A stretch of DNA of 62,241 nt from Paenibacillus sedimenti (GCF_014534655.1 NZ_JACVVD010000021.1:1-62241), one strand, 5' to 3'. Shown: positions 41,763 through 51,315, counted from the first letter of the stretch. Made by a program: numbers and translations. The notes: a model not told the origin generated them from the letters alone.

Positions 41763-43178
41763 ATGGACACAAACCTTGTTGCCAAGGTGGAATATAGAAT
41801 CATCCAAGAACAGCTCATTCATCCGGGAGATGGGGTTGTCGTCGCAGTATCAGGCGGACCTGATTCTGTCGCGCTGCTTCATGTCCTATTTGCGCTTTCG
41901 GACCGCTATGGCTGGAAATTGATTGTGGCTCATGTGAATCATCGCTTTCGCGGGGCGGAATCGGATGCTGAAGCTGTATTCGTGGCGGATCTTGCATCTC
42001 ACATGGGGCTTCCACATGAAATCGGTGATATCGATGTACCTGCCTATATAGTAGAAACTTCGCTCAACGGGCAAGCAGCGGCGCGGGAGAAACGCTACGC
42101 ATTTTTGCATGAGGTTGCGGATCGGCACGGCGCTCAGCGTATTGCTTTCGCACATCATGCCGATGATCAAGCCGAGACGGTGCTGATGCGTCTTCTTCGT
42201 GGAACGGGCCCATCCGGACTGGTTGGAATGCCGGAAAGAAGGCTTGAAAAAAAAGTGGAACTGATTCGTCCTTTCCTACGTATATACAAATCAGAACTTG
42301 TGCAGTATTGTGCCCAGCATGATATCGCCTATTGCCAAGACAGCAGCAACGAGCTGCGAAAGTATTTTCGCAATCAGGTTCGATTGGATGTGATGCCGAT
42401 GCTGAAACAGTATAACGAGCAGCTCCCGGAGTCGCTGAACCGATTAACGGAACTAATGCGAGCCGAGGATGACTATTTGGAAAAGGAAGTCGTGCAGATT
42501 TATCGCCAAATCGTTGCTCAGCAGCTGGGTGTGTCTCGTTTGAAGAGGTCCGACTTTACAGGACTGCATGTTGCTTTACAAAGGCGTTTGATTAAACTAA
42601 TATTAAACTGTCTTTGTTTGGACATGGATAGGCTGGATTTTGCCAAAGTCGAGTCGATTCGCGAGTTGATCTTGCAGCATCAGGTTTCCAACCAAGTTCT
42701 TGAATTGAATGAGCAGCTTTATATAGTGAGAGAATATGAAGCCATTCAATTTCAGTCGTTTGCACCTTCTCCAAGACCTTATCGGCATCAAGTCGAGTTG
42801 AATGTAAACAGGCTGGAACTTCCGGAAGCAGGTGCCAGGCTCGAGTACTCGGTAATCCGCTTAACTTCGGATCATCCGTCCACCCATTCATCCACTGCGA
42901 TGGATGCCTATTTCGATTTGAATCAGCTTCAATTGCCGCTATTTGTACGGAGCCGCGAAGCGGGAGATCGATTGGAACCTCATGGTTTAAACGGGTCCAA
43001 AAAGGTAAAAGATATGTTCATTGATGCCAAAATACCCTTAAGCCGGCGCGATGTCATTCCTATGCTGGTCGATGCAACCGGTCATATTCTCTGGATTGCG
43101 GGCTTTCGCAGGTCAAGACATGCTTTGGTAGGGCCGGCAACAGAACGAGTGCTTCATATGAAGCTAGTGCTGAAGTAG
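41763..43178 (+). CDS. tilS: tRNA(Ile)-lysidine synthase
   Basis: A 471-aa essential enzyme that modifies C34 of the AUA-reading tRNA(Ile) to lysidine. The PP-loop SGGPDS is at 30-35; AHVNHRFRGAESDAEA and FAHHADDQAETVLMRLLRGTG complete the N-domain, and the C-terminal substrate domain includes FVRSREAGDRL. Followed by hpt, the conserved pair. Confidence 0.96.
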   Translation: MDTNLVAKVEYRIIQEQLIHPGDGVVVAVSGGPDSVALLHVLFALSDRYGWKLIVAHVNHRFRGAESDAEAVFVADLASHMGLPHEIGDIDVPAYIVETSLNGQAAAREKRYAFLHEVADRHGAQRIAFAHHADDQAETVLMRLLRGTGPSGLVGMPERRLEKKVELIRPFLRIYKSELVQYCAQHDIAYCQDSSNELRKYFRNQVRLDVMPMLKQYNEQLPESLNRLTELMRAEDDYLEKEVVQIYRQIVAQQLGVSRLKRSDFTGLHVALQRRLIKLILNCLCLDMDRLDFAKVESIRELILQHQVSNQVLELNEQLYIVREYEAIQFQSFAPSPRPYRHQVELNVNRLELPEAGARLEYSVIRLTSDHPSTHSSTAMDAYFDLNQLQLPLFVRSREAGDRLEPHGLNGSKKVKDMFIDAKIPLSRRDVIPMLVDATGHILWIAGFRRSRHALVGPATERVLHMKLVLK

Positions 43179-43294
43179 GGGTATAAATTTCGTTCGCTTA
43201 GATGAATGTTTAATAAGTCCGCTGTCAGACTTTTTAAACAACCTATAGAATGTAAATTTATAAGGTTTCATAATATAATCTAGGAGGTTCATCC

Positions 43295-43834
43295 TTGTAC
43301 AGCGACATTCAAGAAGTACTTTACAGCGAAGAGCAAATTCAAGACAAAATCAAGGAATTAGGGGAGCAGCTTAGCATCGATTACGAGGGGAAGAACCCAC
43401 TGGTCATCTGCGTACTTAAAGGGGCTTTCATCTTCATGGCTGACCTGGTAAAGCAGATTAAAGTGCCGTTGGAGCTCGACTTCATGGCTGTATCCAGCTA
43501 TGGCGCATCCACGAAATCTTCCGGTGTTGTGAAGATCATCAAAGATCTCGATGTTCCGGTGGAAGGTCGTCACATCCTTATTGTGGAAGACATTATCGAT
43601 AGCGGTTTAACGCTGAGTTATCTGATTGATGTATTGGAGCGACGCAATGCCAAATCGATTTCTGTCGTTGCTCTATTTAATAAGCCGGCGCGCAGAACGG
43701 TGGAGCTGGAGCCTGATTATTCAGGATACGTGCTTCCTGATGAATTCGTTGTCGGATATGGTCTGGATTATGCGGAGAAATATCGGAACCTACCATTTAT
43801 CGGCATATTAAAACCAGAGATCTATACCAGCTAG
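43295..43834 (+). CDS. hpt: Hypoxanthine-guanine phosphoribosyltransferase
   Basis: A 179-aa purine salvage enzyme converting hypoxanthine and guanine to IMP and GMP. The PRPP loop is VEDIIDSGLTL (97-107), with the LKGAFIF and DFMAVSSYG segments. The start is TTG 43295 with TAGGAGG eight bases upstream. The gene order tilS, hpt, ftsH is conserved. In B. subtilis Hpt also forms part of a TilS-linked control of ftsH. Confidence 0.96.
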   Translation: MYSDIQEVLYSEEQIQDKIKELGEQLSIDYEGKNPLVICVLKGAFIFMADLVKQIKVPLELDFMAVSSYGASTKSSGVVKIIKDLDVPVEGRHILIVEDIIDSGLTLSYLIDVLERRNAKSISVVALFNKPARRTVELEPDYSGYVLPDEFVVGYGLDYAEKYRNLPFIGILKPEIYTS

Positions 43835-43865
43835 TCATGTCCCTAAGCTTGTTCGCACTGCTTTG

Positions 43866-43895
43866 TTGTAGTGCTTTACCGGGATGTGGTAAAAT
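43866..43895 (+). promoter_or_regulatory. Possible ftsH promoter
   Basis: TTGTAG (43866-43871), 18 bases, TAAAAT (43890-43895), just upstream of the ftsH ribosome-binding site. Hexamers are imperfect, so this is tentative. Confidence 0.4.
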
Positions 43896-43928
43896 AAAAA
43901 AAGTGTGCCGTTCGAGAGGAGGCCCGGG

Positions 43929-45890
43929 ATGAATCGAATTATCCGGAATACCGGTTTTTATTTGCTTATATTTTTGGTTACGGTCGGTATCGTTCATTTT
44001 ATTAGTACCCAAAACGAACAAAAGGATCTAATCACGTACGATAAGTTCCGACAAGAGGTTCAGAATAAAAATGTAGAGTCTGTAACGTTGAAATTCGATG
44101 GCTATACGTATCTGATTAGAGGTACGTACGCGAAGCCCCCAAGTGCTGACAAGAAGACCTTTGAGACGCATGCCCCATACGATACATTGGTGGTATCTCT
44201 GATTGAAGCCAATGGAGTGCCTAACGAAAAGTACGAAACCATGGAGAGAGATAGCGTATGGATTAGCTTCCTCACCTCGATTATTCCGTTTGTCATCATC
44301 TTCATCCTGTTCTTCTTTCTGTTGAATCAGGCTCAAGGTGGCGGCGGTAAAGTTATGAACTTCGGCAAAAGCCGTGCCCGCTTATATAATGAAGAGAAAA
44401 AACGCGTTACCTTCGAAGACGTGGCTGGAGCTGACGAAGAGAAGCAGGAACTCGTTGAGGTTGTTGAATTCCTCAAAGATCCGCGGAAATTCGCAGCCGT
44501 AGGCGCGAGAATTCCGAAGGGGGTTCTGCTTAACGGGCCTCCGGGTACCGGTAAAACGTTGCTTGCAAGAGCTGTCGCTGGCGAAGCCGGCGTGCCGTTC
44601 TTCAGTATCTCAGGTTCTGATTTCGTCGAAATGTTCGTCGGTGTCGGTGCATCCCGTGTGCGCGACCTGTTCGAGAATGCGAAAAAGAACTCACCTTGTA
44701 TTATTTTTATCGATGAGATTGACGCAGTGGGTCGTCAGCGCGGCGCCGGCTTAGGCGGCGGCCATGACGAGCGTGAACAAACGCTCAACCAATTGCTCGT
44801 AGAAATGGACGGCTTCGGTGCGAACGAAGGCATTATTATCGTCGCTGCAACGAACCGCCCGGATATTCTGGACCCTGCACTCTTGCGTCCGGGACGCTTT
44901 GACCGTCAAATCACGGTAGACCGTCCGGATGTCAAAGGTCGTGAAGCGGTACTGAAAGTACATGCACGCAACAAGCCTCTGGCGAAAGATGTGAAGCTGG
45001 ATGCACTATCCCGCTATACAACTGGATTCACAGGTGCTGACCTCGAAAATCTGTTGAATGAAGCAGCTTTGATTGCTGCTCGCCGCAACCGCAAAGATAT
45101 TTCGATGGACGAAATTGAAGAAGCGTTCGACCGCGTCATTGTCGGTACGCAGAAGAAAAGCCGAATCATTAGTGATCGTGAGAAACGCATTGTCGCTTAT
45201 CACGAAGCCGGACACGCAATTATCGGTTACTACGCCGAGAATGCGGACATGGTGCACAAAGTTACGATCGTTCCACGCGGTCGCGCCGGCGGTTATGTGA
45301 TGATGCTGCCCAAAGAAGGCGAAGATCGTTTAGTCCAGACGAAGACAGAACTGCTGGATAAGGTAACTGGGCTTCTGGGCGGTCGTGTTTCAGAGGAACT
45401 TTACATTGGTGAAATTGGAACAGGGGCCTACGATGACTTCCGTAAAGCTACAGGTATCGTTCGCCGTATGATTATGGAGTTCGGTATGAGTGATAAGCTC
45501 GGACCGATGCAGTTTGGCAATGTCCAAGGCCAAGTATTCTTGGGCCGCGATATCGGACATGAGCAGAACTATAGTGACGCGATTGCTTACGAAATCGACC
45601 AAGAAATGCAGAATATGATCCGTGGCTGTTATGAAAAAGCTCGCCAAATTCTGACCGAGCATGCGGATCAGGTTCATCTGATCGCGAAAACGCTGCTCGA
45701 GAAAGAAACGCTCGACAAAGATGACATTATCGCTTTGTTGGAAAAAGGCAAACTGGATGCAGGCGCTGAAGACGATGAGCTCAAAGTGAACATCCAAGTT
45801 CAAAGCCATGAGAACGAAAGCAACAAGCTCGAGTTTGACAAAGATAAAGAGAAGGATTCGAAGTCCAATTCGGATCAATCCGAAGAGTAA
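43929..45890 (+). CDS. ftsH: ATP-dependent zinc metalloprotease FtsH
   Basis: A 653-aa membrane AAA+ protease that degrades damaged or regulatory proteins. Two helices (about 5-22 and 105-125) flank the extracytoplasmic part; the AAA domain has GPPGTGKT near residue 203, IIFIDEIDA and SRH; the zinc site is HEAGH near residue 425. The C-terminus is long, acidic and low in complexity. ATG 43929 follows GAGAGGAGG and gives MNRIIRNTGFYLL as in relatives; an upstream GTG is not needed. Confidence 0.97.
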   Translation: MNRIIRNTGFYLLIFLVTVGIVHFISTQNEQKDLITYDKFRQEVQNKNVESVTLKFDGYTYLIRGTYAKPPSADKKTFETHAPYDTLVVSLIEANGVPNEKYETMERDSVWISFLTSIIPFVIIFILFFFLLNQAQGGGGKVMNFGKSRARLYNEEKKRVTFEDVAGADEEKQELVEVVEFLKDPRKFAAVGARIPKGVLLNGPPGTGKTLLARAVAGEAGVPFFSISGSDFVEMFVGVGASRVRDLFENAKKNSPCIIFIDEIDAVGRQRGAGLGGGHDEREQTLNQLLVEMDGFGANEGIIIVAATNRPDILDPALLRPGRFDRQITVDRPDVKGREAVLKVHARNKPLAKDVKLDALSRYTTGFTGADLENLLNEAALIAARRNRKDISMDEIEEAFDRVIVGTQKKSRIISDREKRIVAYHEAGHAIIGYYAENADMVHKVTIVPRGRAGGYVMMLPKEGEDRLVQTKTELLDKVTGLLGGRVSEELYIGEIGTGAYDDFRKATGIVRRMIMEFGMSDKLGPMQFGNVQGQVFLGRDIGHEQNYSDAIAYEIDQEMQNMIRGCYEKARQILTEHADQVHLIAKTLLEKETLDKDDIIALLEKGKLDAGAEDDELKVNIQVQSHENESNKLEFDKDKEKDSKSNSDQSEE

Positions 45891-45907
45891 CATGCAAGGG
45901 CAAGTCG

Positions 45908-45944
45908 TAAATCCGGTGTACACGTTAGGTGTACCCGGATTTTC
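45908..45944 (+). terminator. ftsH terminator
   Basis: AAATCCGG-TGTAC pairs with GTAC-CCGGATTT and is followed by TTTC. Confidence 0.8.
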
Positions 45945-46092
45945 TGGTTTTTTCGGTGGATTTGCGCATTGACAGGGGATGCGGATATGTGTAAATTAGT
46001 TGTAAATCTCTAATTTTAGAGCTATTTGATCATACTAATCATTAGATAGACAGCAAGTATATTCTATGTCCCACATAGGGGAGGAACCATTC

Positions 46093-47031
46093 ATGGAAGC
46101 TCTGGCTTTAGAAAGAAAAGCCGAGCAGAATCGCGAACTTAAAGAGCGGTTGCTGCAGCTGAAGAAAGAACGCAATGCCATCATTCTTGCTCATTATTAT
46201 CAGAGAGACGAAGTTCAAGAGGTTGCCGATTTCCGGGGGGATTCCTTCTTGCTTGCGCAGAAGGCGGCAGAAACTGACGCGGATGTTATTGTATTCTGCG
46301 GTGTGCATTTCATGGGGGAAAGCGCCAAGATATTGGCTCCCAACAAGACGGTCATTATCCCGGATGAAAGAGCCGGTTGTCCAATGGCCGATATGGTTAA
46401 TGTAGAAGGTCTTCGCGCTTTGAAGCGTCAACACCCGAATGCCAAAGTGGTAGCCTACATTAACACTTCAGCTGAGGTGAAGTCCGAAACCGATATTTGC
46501 TGTACGTCTGCCAATGCAATTAAAGTTATCGAATCCGTCGATTCGGATGAAATCATCTGGGTACCGGATAAAAATTTAGGTGACTATGTATCAAAATTCA
46601 CAAACAAAAAGATCATCATCTGGGAAGGTTATTGCAACACGCATGATATGCTAACCGTTAAAGATGTAGAAGAAATGCGGGCACAGTATCCGAATGCGCA
46701 GTTCGTCGTTCATCCAGAATGCCGTCCGGAAGTTGTGAAACTAGGCGATTTCGTAGGCAGTACGACGGCTATTATCAAATACTGCCGTGAGTCCGACTGC
46801 CAGGAATTCATTGTCGGAACAGAAGATGGTACAGGATACCAGCTTCGTAAAGACAGCCCGAATAAGCAATTCCATTTTGCTACGAAATACTTGGTTTGCC
46901 CGAATATGAAAGTTAATAACCTGAAGAAGATTGTTAAAGCCTTAGAGACGATGCAGCCAGAAATCTATGTACCGGAAGATGTAGCTAATAAAGCAAGATT
47001 GTCCTTAGAGCGCATGTTACAAGTTAAGTAG
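46093..47031 (+). CDS. nadA: Quinolinate synthase NadA
   Basis: A 312-aa 4Fe-4S enzyme that condenses iminoaspartate with DHAP to quinolinate, for NAD. LAHYYQRDEVQEVADFRGDS, FCGVHFMGESAKIL, INTSAEVKSETDICCTSAN, HPECRPEV and VGTEDGTGYQL are visible; the cluster cysteines are in the FCGVHF, HPECRP and YLVCPNM segments. It is the short form of the family. ATG 46093 has GGGGAGG eight bases upstream, better than ATG 46066. It heads the nadABC block inserted between ftsH and coaX. Confidence 0.96.
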   Translation: MEALALERKAEQNRELKERLLQLKKERNAIILAHYYQRDEVQEVADFRGDSFLLAQKAAETDADVIVFCGVHFMGESAKILAPNKTVIIPDERAGCPMADMVNVEGLRALKRQHPNAKVVAYINTSAEVKSETDICCTSANAIKVIESVDSDEIIWVPDKNLGDYVSKFTNKKIIIWEGYCNTHDMLTVKDVEEMRAQYPNAQFVVHPECRPEVVKLGDFVGSTTAIIKYCRESDCQEFIVGTEDGTGYQLRKDSPNKQFHFATKYLVCPNMKVNNLKKIVKALETMQPEIYVPEDVANKARLSLERMLQVK

Positions 47032-47057
47032 CATGCGCTACTCTCTTGTTTAGGTTT

Positions 47058-47114
47058 GGGGTCCCCGCAAAGTACCCGGAATAAGCTTCGAAGGTCTTCG
47101 TCACTTTGTGGGGT
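47058..47114 (+). repeat. Dispersed hairpin repeat, full short copy
   Basis: Runs from GGGGTCCCCGCAAAGTA through CGGAATAAGCTTCGAAGG to TCACTTTGTGGGGT. The stem CCCCGCAAAGT/ACTTTGTGGGG holds one G-U pair. Directly followed by a second, shorter copy. Confidence 0.9.
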
Positions 47115-47125
47115 AATTTAGGTTT

Positions 47126-47161
47126 GGGGTCCCCGCAAAGGTAATTATTACTTTGCGGGGG
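47126..47161 (+). repeat. Dispersed hairpin repeat, deleted copy
   Basis: GGGGTCCCCGCAAAG followed, after only a ten-base A/T-rich loop, by CTTTGCGGGGG. It keeps the stem but has lost the middle. Both copies at this place are preceded by TTTAGGTTTG, suggesting local duplication. It ends 27 bases before the nadB start codon. Confidence 0.85.
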
Positions 47162-47188
47162 AATTTCGTATGAAACAGGTGAAGCGGC

Positions 47189-48793
47189 ATGATTCCTAGA
47201 TATCTTGTAGATATAGATTTAGATTCCATTCCTCATGTACATACAGATGTGATCGTCATTGGCGCAGGGATCGCAGGATTGTTCACCGCCCTTCGCGCAA
47301 GTGAAACCAAAAAAGTGCTGATGATCACAAAGAAGTCGCTCCTTGACAGCAACACACGCTATGCCCAAGGGGGCATAGCCGCGGTCATCTCCGACGAGGA
47401 TTCGCCGGAATATCATAAAGAGGATACGCTTATTGCTGGGGCAGGCCTCTGTTCTCCCGAAGCCGTCGATGTGCTGGTCCATGAAGGGCCTAACGGCGTA
47501 CAGGACCTAATCCGTATGGGTACCCAGTTCGACTTAGAGAACGGGGAGTTCGCTTTAACGAAGGAAGGCGCTCACAGTCAGCGCCGTATTTTGCATGCAC
47601 ACGGCGACGCCACGGGCGCCGAGATTGTACGAGCCCTATCGGAGCGCACGAAGCTGGATCCGAATATTGAGATTTGGGACGATCACTTTGTGATCGACCT
47701 GATAACACAGGACGGCGAGTGCTTCGGCGCACTCGTGCAAAAGCCGGACGGCCAGCGGGTCTATGTCCGCGGCAACGCAACGATTCTTTGCTCCGGCGGG
47801 GCGGGGCAGCTGTTCCGCTATACCACCAATCCCGACATTGCCACCGGGGATGGTATTGCCATTGCTTATCGCGCCGGCGCGCACATTCAAGATGTGGAAT
47901 TTATCCAATTCCATCCGACGGCTCTGTGCTATCCCGGCGCTCCGCGCTTTCTCATCTCCGAAGCGGTGCGCGGCGAGGGAGCCTATTTGCGCAACATTAA
48001 AGGAGAGCGCTTCATGGAGCGCTACCATCCTCAATTAGAGCTAGCGCCAAGAGATGTAGTTGCCCGGGCTATCGTCGATGAGATTGAGAACAATAAATCT
48101 ACTTTTGTGTATCTGGACATTACGCACGAAACGGAAGAACTCATTAAACATCGTTTTCCGACGATTTATGAATACTGTTTGAATTATGGTCTGGATATGA
48201 CCACGGACTGGATTCCGGTTGCACCGGCTGCTCATTATATGATGGGCGGCGTAAAAACCGACCTTCACGGAGAGACTGCCGTACGTCGGCTCTTTGCCTG
48301 CGGCGAGGTATCTTCTACGGGCGTGCATGGCGCTAACCGCTTGGCAAGCAATTCGCTCTCCGAAGCTATCGTTTTCGGCAGACGCATCATCGAGCGTATT
48401 CAAGAGCTGCCGCCTCTAACCGGCAATCCTACCTTACGGGCGGAGTCGCCCAGGACCGAAAGCCCGAAGCAAGCCGTTGTCGAGAAGAAGCTGAAATTGC
48501 AGAAAACCATGCTCCGCTATGCAGGACTGAAGCGCACAGCCAAAGGCTTGCAAAAAGGATACGACGAATTAGCGCGGCAGTTGTCGATCTACGAGACGCA
48601 AATGACCAAACGCGAGGATTATGAGTTCGCAAACTTGCTCAATTGCGCATTGTTAACAACAACAGCTGCTCTGCAGCGCGAGGAAAGCCGCGGCGGCCAT
48701 TACCGCGAAGATTTCCCGGGACGAGACGACCTGCATTGGAAAAAGCATATAGTTTTCAAGCGCGGGGAAGATAGGGTTGAGGAGTGGATATAA
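47189..48793 (+). CDS. nadB: L-aspartate oxidase NadB
   Basis: A 534-aa FAD enzyme that oxidises aspartate to iminoaspartate for NadA. The dinucleotide-binding DVIVIGAGIAGLFTAL (20-35), TRYAQGGIAAVI, the catalytic GAHSQRRILHAHGDATG block, HPTALCYPG and MMGGVKTDLHGETAV-GANRLASNSLSEA are conserved. An AGGTGAAG site precedes the ATG. Its 3' end abuts nadC. Confidence 0.96.
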   Translation: MIPRYLVDIDLDSIPHVHTDVIVIGAGIAGLFTALRASETKKVLMITKKSLLDSNTRYAQGGIAAVISDEDSPEYHKEDTLIAGAGLCSPEAVDVLVHEGPNGVQDLIRMGTQFDLENGEFALTKEGAHSQRRILHAHGDATGAEIVRALSERTKLDPNIEIWDDHFVIDLITQDGECFGALVQKPDGQRVYVRGNATILCSGGAGQLFRYTTNPDIATGDGIAIAYRAGAHIQDVEFIQFHPTALCYPGAPRFLISEAVRGEGAYLRNIKGERFMERYHPQLELAPRDVVARAIVDEIENNKSTFVYLDITHETEELIKHRFPTIYEYCLNYGLDMTTDWIPVAPAAHYMMGGVKTDLHGETAVRRLFACGEVSSTGVHGANRLASNSLSEAIVFGRRIIERIQELPPLTGNPTLRAESPRTESPKQAVVEKKLKLQKTMLRYAGLKRTAKGLQKGYDELARQLSIYETQMTKREDYEFANLLNCALLTTTAALQREESRGGHYREDFPGRDDLHWKKHIVFKRGEDRVEEWI

Positions 48794-48794
48794 T

Positions 48795-49664
48795 ATGCTG
48801 GATTTAAATATGGAGCTCATTCGTAAAAATATTCGTCTGTGGCTGGAAGAAGATATCGGCACGGGTGATGTAACAACCCTGACAACAATCCCTTTGGAGC
48901 ACGAGTCCAAAGGGATTATCCACGTCAAAGAAGACGGGATACTTTGCGGATTGCCGATTGCCAAAGAGGTTTTCAACGTTGTTGACCCAACGCTTCGCTT
49001 TGAAACCAAAGCAGTGGAAGGATCGTCTGTTAAGAAAGGGACCGTATTAGCCGAAGTTGAGGGGAAAACGCGAAGCATTTTGCTTGGAGAACGATTGAGC
49101 CTTAATCTCATGCAGCGCTTGTCAGGTATCGCGACCAAGACATATGAGTTTGTCGAGGCGCTGGAAGGTCTTCCGACCCGGCTTGTGGATACAAGGAAAA
49201 CAACCCCAGGGCACAGGTTGCTGGAGAAATATGCAGTACGTGTTGGCGGCGGCCATAACCACCGGTTTGGTCTATATGATGCTGTCATGATTAAGGATAA
49301 CCATATTAAAGGTTCCGGTGGCATTACGCAGGCAATTCAAGCGGCACGCATGCAGATCCCGCATACGATGAAGATTGAAGTGGAGGTGGAGAATTTCGAC
49401 CAGCTCCACGAAGCTTTAGCGGCAAGCGCGGACATTATCATGCTCGATAACATGGTGCCCGAAAAGATGAAAGAAGCGGTTTCAATAATTAAAACCAAAG
49501 CGCCGCATATTGTAGTAGAAGGTTCGGGTTCAGTAACACCACAGACCATCAAACGGATGGCTGAAACAGGTGTCGACGTCATTTCTGTAGGAAGGCTTAC
49601 ATATTCCGTAACAGCGCTAGACATTAGTCTCGACTTGAATGAGCGGAAGGGGACAGCGCTATGA
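48795..49664 (+). CDS. nadC: Nicotinate-nucleotide pyrophosphorylase (carboxylating) NadC
   Basis: A 289-aa enzyme converting quinolinate and PRPP to nicotinate mononucleotide. LEEDIGTGDVTT, LNLMQRLSGIAT, VDTRKTTPGHRLLEKYAVRVGGGHNHRFGLYDAVMIKDNH and the C-terminal VEGSGSVTPQTI motifs are plain. ATG 48795 has GAGGAG ten bases upstream; a TTG at 48777 lies within the end of nadB. It overlaps coaX by four bases (ATGA). Confidence 0.97.
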   Translation: MLDLNMELIRKNIRLWLEEDIGTGDVTTLTTIPLEHESKGIIHVKEDGILCGLPIAKEVFNVVDPTLRFETKAVEGSSVKKGTVLAEVEGKTRSILLGERLSLNLMQRLSGIATKTYEFVEALEGLPTRLVDTRKTTPGHRLLEKYAVRVGGGHNHRFGLYDAVMIKDNHIKGSGGITQAIQAARMQIPHTMKIEVEVENFDQLHEALAASADIIMLDNMVPEKMKEAVSIIKTKAPHIVVEGSGSVTPQTIKRMAETGVDVISVGRLTYSVTALDISLDLNERKGTAL

Positions 49665-50425
49665 TTCTTGTCGTCGATGTAGGGAATACCAATATCGTGC
49701 TCGGGTTATACCGGGAACGTACACTGCTGCACCACTGGCGGATCAGCACGAATCGATCTGCAACGGTAGATGAATACGGGATGCTGCTGCACAGCTTATT
49801 TCAGCATTCAGGAATCTCCTTCTCACAAATAGAAGGCATCATTATCTCATCCGTTGTACCTCCGCTTATGAATGTATTGGAAAACCTTTGCTTACACTAT
49901 CTAAAAAGAACGCCATACGTTGTTGGTCCCGGTATCAAGACTGGGCTCAATGTACGTGTCGACAATCCGAAGGAGGTAGGTGCGGACAGGATCGTCAACG
50001 CAGTTGCTGCGCTTGAACTATATGGTGCTCCTTGTATCATCGTCGACTTCGGTACGGCGACCACCTATGACTACATTGATCCTTCGCAGCAGCTCGTAGG
50101 TTGTGCAATCGCGCCAGGGATCGGGATTTCTACCGAAGCATTGTACCAAAAGGCGGCAAAGCTGCCGAGGATTGAGCTCGTTAAACCCAAAAGCGTCGTC
50201 GGCCGCAATACCGTTGCTGCGATGCAAGCCGGGATTATTTTCGGATACGTCGGTCAAGTAGACGGCATCGTGGAACGCGTGAAGCAAGAATTCAATGTGA
50301 ATCCGACAGTTATTGCTACAGGAGGATTGGCGGAGTTGATTTCAAGCGAATCTCGTACCATTCAGATCGTGAACCCGCTATTAACGCTGCAAGGCTTACA
50401 AATGATCTACGAAAAAAATGCATAA
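49661..50425 (+). CDS. coaX: Type III pantothenate kinase
   Basis: A 254-aa CoaX enzyme that starts CoA synthesis. The ASKHA phosphate motif DVGNTNIVLG (5-14), GADRIVNAVAALELYG, DFGTATTYD and GGLAELIS are visible. Its ATG overlaps the nadC stop, linking NAD and CoA synthesis in one transcript. In B. subtilis coaX directly follows ftsH. Confidence 0.96.
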   Translation: MILVVDVGNTNIVLGLYRERTLLHHWRISTNRSATVDEYGMLLHSLFQHSGISFSQIEGIIISSVVPPLMNVLENLCLHYLKRTPYVVGPGIKTGLNVRVDNPKEVGADRIVNAVAALELYGAPCIIVDFGTATTYDYIDPSQQLVGCAIAPGIGISTEALYQKAAKLPRIELVKPKSVVGRNTVAAMQAGIIFGYVGQVDGIVERVKQEFNVNPTVIATGGLAELISSESRTIQIVNPLLTLQGLQMIYEKNA

Positions 50426-50448
50426 CGTTGTTCAAGAAAGGAACCAAC

Positions 50449-51315
50449 ATGAGTGATTATTTGATACGAGGAACTGCACTCGATGGAAAAGTCCGTGCCT
50501 TTGCGGTGCAAACGACCGCCATTACCGAAGAACTCAGCCGCAGACACCAAACGACGCCGACAGCTACCGCGGCTTTAGGAAGAACGGCTGCCGCAGGACT
50601 TCTCATGGGAGCTATGCTGAAGGGCGAAGAACATCTCATCATACAAGTGAAAGGCGACGGACCGATCGGCCAAATCGTGGTCGATGCGAACGCTAAGGGT
50701 GAGGTTCGCGGCTATGTGGATAATCCGCTAGTTGATCCGCCTCTCAAGGCGAGCGGAAAGCTGGATGTCTCGGCTGCCGTCGGTACGGAAGGATTTTTAT
50801 ACATAACGAAAGATTTAGGGTTAAAAGAGCCTTACAAGGGCAGTGTACCTATCATCTCCGGGGAATTGGCGGAGGATTTCACGTATTATTTTGCTAAGTC
50901 TGAGCAAACGCCTTCAGCCGTAGCACTCGGGGTTCTCGTCGATAGAGATCATTCTATTAAAGCTTCAGGCGGATTCGTGATCCAACTGCTTCCGGGGTTG
51001 ACTGACGAGGAGATTGGTGAGATTGAAGATATGCTCGCTCGTATTCCTTCGTTCACGAGCATGCTGGATGGCGGGCTCAATTTGGAGGAAATTTTGCAAA
51101 CCGTACTTCCTTCCGTACAGATCATGGATCAGATGGATGTTAAATTTCGCTGCAAATGCAGTCGTGAACGGGTAGAGCAAACATTGATCTCCTTAGGCAA
51201 GGCTGAATTACAAGAAATTCTTGACGATGATGGCTTTGCCGAAGTGGTGTGCCATTTCTGCAATGAAGCTTATCGATATGATCGTGAAGATTTGCAGCGG
51301 ATGATCGACCTGTAG
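50449..51315 (+). CDS. hslO: Redox-regulated chaperone Hsp33
   Basis: A 288-aa holdase activated by oxidation. The N-domain begins MSDYLIRGTALDGKVRAFAVQTT; the C-terminal zinc switch has C235 and C237 (CKC) and C268 and C271 (CHFC). ATG 50449 has AAGAAAGGA upstream; TTG 50428 has none. It follows coaX and precedes a foldase gene, the usual order. Confidence 0.96.
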   Translation: MSDYLIRGTALDGKVRAFAVQTTAITEELSRRHQTTPTATAALGRTAAAGLLMGAMLKGEEHLIIQVKGDGPIGQIVVDANAKGEVRGYVDNPLVDPPLKASGKLDVSAAVGTEGFLYITKDLGLKEPYKGSVPIISGELAEDFTYYFAKSEQTPSAVALGVLVDRDHSIKASGGFVIQLLPGLTDEEIGEIEDMLARIPSFTSMLDGGLNLEEILQTVLPSVQIMDQMDVKFRCKCSRERVEQTLISLGKAELQEILDDDGFAEVVCHFCNEAYRYDREDLQRMIDL

